From Faecalicatena sp. Marseille-Q4148 (GTDB lineage Bacteria > Bacillota > Clostridia > Lachnospirales > Lachnospiraceae), in NCBI GenBank assembly GCA_018228665.1, contig CP073692.1:806001-870000 (forward strand): a stretch of 64,000 nt of DNA, in the 5' to 3' direction. The notes under the pieces are model-generated. The model ran no database searches. It was not told the origin of the DNA and saw only the letters and a program-made list of their open reading frames with translations. How positions within the stretch are numbered: the stretch's first letter is position 1; each line of letters opens with the position of its first letter. Below, piece by piece: positions 59,579 through 64,000 of the stretch. Position numbers and translations under genes: made by a program.

Positions 59579-61366
59579 ATGAACGTAACAGAACGAATTG
59601 AGAAATTACGGACATTGATGAAAAGCAAAAATATCGATGCATATGTAATTCCTTCTTCAGACAATCACCAGAGCGAATATGTCGGTGAGTATTTCATGGC
59701 AAGAAAATTCATTTCCGGCTTCACAGGTTCTGCCGGAACTGCTGTCATTGCCAAAGACGAAGCAGGACTTTGGACAGACGGAAGATATTTCATCCAGGCC
59801 GAAAAACAACTGGAGGGAAGCGGAATCGACCTTTACCGCATAGGACAGCCGGATGTGCCGACGATCCAGGAATATCTTGTGAACTATCTTCCAGAGAATG
59901 GAAAACTGGCATTTAATGGACAGGTCATCTCCACAACTCAGGGAAACAACTGGAAAAAAGCATTGGCTGCCAAAAATGTAACTGTCGAATACGATATGGA
60001 TCTGATCGATGAAGTCTGGGAAGACCGCCCTGCAATGGCAGAAGAACCGGTATTTATCCTGGAAGAAAAATACAGCGGCGAAAGCACCGCTTCCAAACTC
60101 GCAAGAATCCGTGAAGTGATGAAAGAAAAGAACGCCAACATCCATGTATTGGCTTCTCTTGATGACATTGCATGGCTGATTAACATGCGCGGAAATGACG
60201 TTGCATATTCTCCGCTCATCCTTGCTTATGCAATCATTTATGAAGACCGCATGCAGTTATTTATCTCTGAAAAGAAATTAAGCGACGAAGCAAAAGCGCT
60301 CCTTGCAAAAGATAATATTGAAATTCTTCCTTACAACGCAATCTACGAAACAGTCAAAGGCTTCTCGAAAGAAGACTGTGTACTTTTCGATCCGGACCGC
60401 GTGAACTATGCACTTTCTTCCAACATTCCGGAAGATACTGCAACTGTAGAAGCAACAAACCCGGAAATTCTTTTCAAAGCGTTAAAGAACGAAGTGGAAC
60501 TTGAAAATATACGCCGCGCACATATCAAAGATGGTGTCGCTGTCACAAAATACATGCACTGGGTAAAAACCCATGTTGCATCTGAGAAGATCACGGAATC
60601 TTCTGCTGCTGAAAAATTAGATGCGTTCCGCAAAGAACAAGACGGCTACCTCTGGCAGAGTTTCTCTCCGATCTGTGCATACAAAGAGCATGCAGCAATG
60701 ATGCACTACTCTTCTACACCGGAGACAGACGTACAGCTTCAGCCAGCACATTTCTTCCTGAATGATACAGGCGGAAACTACTATGAAGGTTCTACAGATA
60801 TCACAAGAACATTTGTACTTGGACCGATTAGTGATGAATTAAAACGCGACTTTACTGCTGTCGCACGCGGTATGATCGGACTTTCCATGGCAAAATTCCT
60901 TTACGGATGTACCGGAATCAATCTTGACATCTATGCAAGACAGCCAATGTGGGAAATGGGAATCGATTATCGCTGCGGAACAGGACACGGTGTCGGCTAT
61001 CTCCTGAACATCCACGAAGGTCCTGCCGGCTTCCGTTCACAGGGACGTGCCGGAGAAAGTGAAAGACTTACAGAAGGTATGGTTCTTACAAATGAACCTG
61101 GTATCTACACAGAAGGCTCTCATGGCATCCGTACTGAAAATGAAATGGTTGTACGTAAAGGCGAAAAGAACGAATACGGACAGTTCATGTATTTCGAGAC
61201 GATCACATTTGCGCCAATCGACCTTGACGGTATCAATCCTGATCTCATGTCTCCTCGCGAGAAAGAATGGCTCAACAGTTACCATGCTGAAGTTTACGAG
61301 AAACTCTCTCCGTATATGACAGAAGAAGAAAACGAATGGCTGCGCCAGTACACACGCGCAATTTAA
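59579..61366 (+). CDS. M24-family Xaa-Pro aminopeptidase
   Basis: A 595-residue aminopeptidase P-type metalloenzyme. The N-terminal creatinase-like domains (NVTERIEKLRTLMKSKNIDAYVIPSSDNHQSEYV) precede the catalytic domain with the two-metal ligands: DTGGNYYEGSTD, GTGHGVGYLLN, NEPGIY and ENEM. It removes N-terminal residues before Pro. The ATG at 59579 has AGGAGG 8 bases upstream; the frame extends 172 codons further 5' over antisense of the decarboxylase operon and was rejected. A strong terminator follows. Confidence 0.93.
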   Translation: MNVTERIEKLRTLMKSKNIDAYVIPSSDNHQSEYVGEYFMARKFISGFTGSAGTAVIAKDEAGLWTDGRYFIQAEKQLEGSGIDLYRIGQPDVPTIQEYLVNYLPENGKLAFNGQVISTTQGNNWKKALAAKNVTVEYDMDLIDEVWEDRPAMAEEPVFILEEKYSGESTASKLARIREVMKEKNANIHVLASLDDIAWLINMRGNDVAYSPLILAYAIIYEDRMQLFISEKKLSDEAKALLAKDNIEILPYNAIYETVKGFSKEDCVLFDPDRVNYALSSNIPEDTATVEATNPEILFKALKNEVELENIRRAHIKDGVAVTKYMHWVKTHVASEKITESSAAEKLDAFRKEQDGYLWQSFSPICAYKEHAAMMHYSSTPETDVQLQPAHFFLNDTGGNYYEGSTDITRTFVLGPISDELKRDFTAVARGMIGLSMAKFLYGCTGINLDIYARQPMWEMGIDYRCGTGHGVGYLLNIHEGPAGFRSQGRAGESERLTEGMVLTNEPGIYTEGSHGIRTENEMVVRKGEKNEYGQFMYFETITFAPIDLDGINPDLMSPREKEWLNSYHAEVYEKLSPYMTEEENEWLRQYTRAI

Positions 61367-61387
61367 TATTTAATACTTAATATAAGT

Positions 61388-61422
61388 AAAAAGCAGGCGG
61401 GAATTTTCTCCCGCCTGTTTTT
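61388..61422 (+). terminator. Terminator of the aminopeptidase gene
   Basis: CAGGCGGGA pairs with TCCCGCCTG, flanked by AAAAAG and GTTTTT runs. It is also positioned to end the convergent leuA transcript, since A/T tracts lie on both sides. Confidence 0.85.
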
Positions 61423-61438
61423 AACGTGCCTCTTCTGA

Positions 61439-63427
61439 TTATCCATGATTCCGGAACTGAATCGGCGTCATATTATACGCTTTTTTAAAGAGTCTGTTGA
61501 AATGCTCTACATTCTGATATCCCACTGCTTCTGCGATGCTCTCAACGGTCATGGTGCTGCTCTTTAACAATGTTCTTGCCTTTTTCATACGCACACGTTT
61601 TACGATCTCGCCGAACGTACTTCCGGCTTTTTCTTTAATATATTTAGAAAGATACGGCTTAGAAAGATAGAATTTCTCCGACAGACTTTCCAGTGTCACA
61701 TCCAGATAATTTTCCTGAATAAAATTCATAATTGCTATCATACGCTCGTCTTTATACCCGTCAGAATTTTTAATCTGATCGATCTTATTGACAGCAACCG
61801 TCAGCGCCTCTATCGATGCGCTGATAATATCTGCATCGATTCCGGTTCCCCAATAATGCTTTCCGTTACAGATGACGCCCACATAGGCAACCGCCTTCGA
61901 AGAAGAGCCTTTTGTAAGTGAATGTTCCTCATAGAAAGACAGCTCATAGCTGACGCCAAAATACTGTTTGATCGCATTGCTGATGGCATCCAGTCGTCCA
62001 TTTCCGCTTCCTGTAACCGTATGCTTACTCGTTCCATGCACAATGACTGCATCTGCAAGGATTCCGTTCTCTCTGCGGAAATGGGATTCCTCAATATAAA
62101 ATACCCCTTTTGCATTGATATAATGATCTTCAAAAATATGATAAATCCATTCCGGCGTTAATTCTTTGTGCGCCTTATCTGAAACATCTTTTACAAGATA
62201 TCCCACTTCTTCTTTCATTTTTTCCGGAAGAGAAATGCCATAATTCTGCTTCAGAATATAGCTAACGCCGCCTTTGCCGGACTGACTGTTAATCCGAATC
62301 ACATCGGACTCATACCGTCGCCCTACATCATGTGGATCGATTGGGAGATATGGTACTGTCCATTTATCTGTATGACCTTCTTCACGCCACTTCATGCCTT
62401 TCGCAATGGCATCCTGATGGGAACCTGAAAACGCAGTAAATACAAGTTCTCCCGCATACGGCTGGCGCATCCCAACCTTCATTCTTGTAAGACGCTCATA
62501 CGCTTCTACAATGCGAGGCATTCTGGAAAAATCAAGCCCGGGATCAATCCCATGAGAAAAAAGATTCATAGCAAGCGTGATAATATCTACATTTCCAGTC
62601 CGCTCGCCATTTCCAAACAATGTCCCTTCCACACGGTCAGCCCCTGCCAATACGCCAAGTTCTGCTGTAGCAACACCGCATCCTCTGTCATTATGAGGAT
62701 GAAGACTCAGTACCACATGTTCCCGATATGCTAAATATTTTGTAAAATATTCTACCTGGCAGGCAAATACATGCGGCATAGCATTTTCTACCGTTGTTGG
62801 AATATTAATGATAACCGGTTTTTCTTTTGTTGGCTTCCAGATATCAAGCACTGCATTACACACTTCCAACGCATAATCCATTTCCGTTCCCGAAAAACTT
62901 TCCGGACTGTATTCAAATGTGAAATTTCCATCCGTTTCATCTGCCAATGTTTGAAGCAGTTTAGCGCCTTCTACAGCGATTTGCTTAATCTCCTCCCGAT
63001 TTTTCCGAAAGACCTGTTCGCGCTGCGCTACAGAAGTCGAATTATATAAGTGCACTACCGCATGCGGCGCCCCCTCTAATGCTTCAAATGTCTTACGGAT
63101 AATATGTTCTCTTGCCTGTGTCAGCACCTGGATCGTCACATCTTCCGGAATCATCTTGCGTTCAATTAATGCACGCAAAAATGTATATTCCGTCTCTGAA
63201 GCAGCCGGAAATCCTACCTCAATCTCTTTAAATCCAATTTCGACAAGAAGCTCAAAAAATTCCAGTTTTTCTTCCAAACTCATCGGTTCGATCAAAGCCT
63301 GATTGCCATCTCTTAAGTCTACGCTGCACCATACCGGAGGTTTTTCTAAATATTCTTTTCTGACCCAATCATAACTTACTTCTGGCGGCATGAAATACAT
63401 CCGTTCATATTTTTCAAAATTTCTCAT
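61439..63427 (-). CDS. leuA: 2-Isopropylmalate synthase fused to a C-terminal AraC-type DNA-binding domain
   Basis: A 662-residue protein in one uninterrupted frame. Residues 1-550 are a type-2 LeuA, condensing acetyl-CoA and 2-oxoisovalerate in leucine synthesis: [14 protein letters not shown] near 36, metal ligands LHPHNDRG near 242, GNGERTGN near 272, and a leucine-binding LeuA_dimer domain about 430-550. Residues 556-662 (61439-61762) are an AraC/XylS DNA-binding domain with two helix-turn-helix units, [19 protein letters not shown] and [20 protein letters not shown], ending MTPIQF. No catalytic or HTH residue appears missing. ATG 63427 has GAGG 9 bases upstream. The combination implies a leucine-sensing trigger enzyme that may regulate its own gene. 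Confidence 0.93.
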   Translation of the reverse strand: MRNFEKYERMYFMPPEVSYDWVRKEYLEKPPVWCSVDLRDGNQALIEPMSLEEKLEFFELLVEIGFKEIEVGFPAASETEYTFLRALIERKMIPEDVTIQVLTQAREHIIRKTFEALEGAPHAVVHLYNSTSVAQREQVFRKNREEIKQIAVEGAKLLQTLADETDGNFTFEYSPESFSGTEMDYALEVCNAVLDIWKPTKEKPVIINIPTTVENAMPHVFACQVEYFTKYLAYREHVVLSLHPHNDRGCGVATAELGVLAGADRVEGTLFGNGERTGNVDIITLAMNLFSHGIDPGLDFSRMPRIVEAYERLTRMKVGMRQPYAGELVFTAFSGSHQDAIAKGMKWREEGHTDKWTVPYLPIDPHDVGRRYESDVIRINSQSGKGGVSYILKQNYGISLPEKMKEEVGYLVKDVSDKAHKELTPEWIYHIFEDHYINAKGVFYIEESHFRRENGILADAVIVHGTSKHTVTGSGNGRLDAISNAIKQYFGVSYELSFYEEHSLTKGSSSKAVAYVGVICNGKHYWGTGIDADIISASIEALTVAVNKIDQIKNSDGYKDERMIAIMNFIQENYLDVTLESLSEKFYLSKPYLSKYIKEKAGSTFGEIVKRVRMKKARTLLKSSTMTVESIAEAVGYQNVEHFNRLFKKAYNMTPIQFRNHG

Positions 63428-63452
63428 AAAAATCGTCCTCACTTCTAAATTC

Positions 63453-63475
63453 TCATCAAGTATAATTCATCAAGT
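63453..63475 (-). promoter_or_regulatory. Direct-repeat site and weak promoter upstream of leuA-AraC
   Basis: TCATCAAGT occurs twice (63453-63461 and 63467-63475), a 9-bp direct repeat with a 14-bp period, 26 to 48 bases before the start codon. Between the repeats, on the minus strand, TATACT (63459-63464) fits a -10 box, but no -35 hexamer is seen at 16-18 bases, as expected of an activator-dependent promoter. AraC-family proteins typically bind direct repeats. A further palindrome ACTTTAAAGT lies at 63512-63521. Confidence 0.5.
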
Positions 63476-63570
63476 CAATTGTCTTTTCTTATTCTATGAC
63501 AAAATTTATCAACTTTAAAGTGTTGTTTTTATCATCTTCTTGACCTTTATTATCTTGTTGCTTAACGATA

Positions 63571-64000
63571 TTAGATCAAATATATTTTTATCACATTTTT
63601 GAATACCCACCAGAAATTTCTTCTGTGAATTTCTTCATTTGACAGAACCGAAGTCTGATAAACAATTTTTCCGTCCAATGTATACAACACCGTTCCAATC
63701 AGCTCTCCCTTACAAACAGGTGCTTTTCGCTGCTCGTTCATTTTTACCTTCACAGATATTTTCTCATCGTCTTTTAACAGCATCCGAAAAGACGGCTTCT
63801 CTGCCGTACCATGTAAAAATATTTTAGAAAACAACTCTGAATTCTCTTTACATCCCTCTGCTACTTCTACCGCTGGAATTTTGGGAATTGTTTTTATTTC
63901 ACGATATCGATAATGTCCAAACCCGTAACGCAGCAAAGACTTTGTATCCTGCCATTTCCAGCTCTTGTGACTTGGCCAGCCGCATCCTAAAAGCGCTACA
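63571..64000 (-). CDS. D-Ala-D-Ala carboxypeptidase, C-terminal part (5' end outside window)
   Basis: The frame continues off the right edge; 142 residues are visible. GCGWPSHKSWKWQDTKSLL, LRYGFGHYRYREI and the later beta-rich region match the end of the transpeptidase-like domain and the PBP5_C domain of DacA-type low-molecular-weight PBPs, which trim peptidoglycan stem peptides. The catalytic SxxK, SxN and KTG lie outside the window. The C-terminus ends in a hydrophobic/basic segment (FWWVFKNVIKIYLI) that could be a membrane anchor. It is transcribed toward leuA on the same strand. Confidence 0.85.
   Translation of the reverse strand, partial: VALLGCGWPSHKSWKWQDTKSLLRYGFGHYRYREIKTIPKIPAVEVAEGCKENSELFSKIFLHGTAEKPSFRMLLKDDEKISVKVKMNEQRKAPVCKGELIGTVLYTLDGKIVYQTSVLSNEEIHRRNFWWVFKNVIKIYLI

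Noticed and set aside
63443..63570. T-box or leucine leader upstream of leuA
   Set aside because: I looked for a T-box motif, leader peptide Leu codons and a terminator/antiterminator pair and saw none; only the repeats and a short palindrome were found.
1..64000. tRNA, rRNA, CRISPR, IS elements or prophage
   Set aside because: Gaps are all short; no cloverleaf, no spaced direct repeats of CRISPR type, no transposase or phage genes were found by reading.

Overview
The window reads as chromosomal core DNA of an anaerobic, spore-forming member of the Clostridia, most likely family Lachnospiraceae. The evidence is moderate-to-low GC, strong AGGAGG-type ribosome binding sites, sporulation genes (an alpha/beta-type SASP, GerW/YtfJ, YlbJ), a complete Rnf complex and a biotin-dependent decarboxylase operon with a sodium-pump subunit. 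I see no rRNA, tRNA, CRISPR array, insertion sequence or prophage. Nearly all genes are on the minus strand; the exceptions are a left-edge fragment, gap, ylbJ, rpmB and an Xaa-Pro aminopeptidase.

Layout. 1-9.6 kb: an SDR oxidoreductase, an orphan HicB-like protein, a MATE exporter, a HAD phosphatase coupled to a tiny membrane protein behind a 28-bp palindromic operator, a GAPDH lacking the usual NAD-selecting Asp, and a large ABC/FtsX fusion. 9.7-18.5 kb: a HisF-like/HisIE fusion and hisZ, recU, two pseudouridine synthases, a second SDR, a YgiQ-type radical SAM protein and a HAD phosphatase. 18.5-32 kb: an RNA m5C methyltransferase, an M23 peptidase divergent from ylbJ, rsmD, a mecA-like PBP with its BlaI/MecI-type repressor, SASP, recG, the fakA/Asp23 pair and rpmB. 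32-42.5 kb: gerW with a DUF2953 gene, an FtsW/PBP pair, a U32 protein, zapA, ruvB-ruvA, and an Hpre_diP_synt_I-like membrane protein. 42.5-49 kb: NusG-II protein, two small membrane proteins and rnfCDGEAB. 49-54 kb: an RpiR regulator, an HI0933-like flavoprotein, cmk, ispH and an S1 protein in one dense cluster. 54-59.4 kb: a five-gene decarboxylase operon. 59.5-64 kb: an M24 aminopeptidase, a 2-isopropylmalate synthase with an AraC-type DNA-binding domain fused at its C-terminus, and the 3' part of a D-Ala-D-Ala carboxypeptidase gene.

How the genes work together: Rnf (ferredoxin:NAD+ oxidoreductase, an ion pump) and the OadB-type pump lie within 16 kb and could share one membrane ion gradient. 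FtsW/PBP, ZapA, M23, DacA and the mecA-like PBP form a cell-wall and division set. RuvA, RuvB, RecU and RecG are recombination functions.

Most striking items: (i) LeuA-AraC fusion with a 9-bp direct repeat just upstream of its own start; (ii) a HisF-like domain that has lost both catalytic Asp residues, fused to HisIE; (iii) a decarboxylase operon carrying two different carboxyltransferases with one biotin carrier and one pump; (iv) three 64-residue tandem repeats in the extracytoplasmic domain of the ABC/FtsX protein; (v) a mec-like PBP/repressor pair with an operator inside a near-consensus promoter and no sensor gene in view. All start sites were re-evaluated from Shine-Dalgarno spacing; several differ from the longest possible reading frame.
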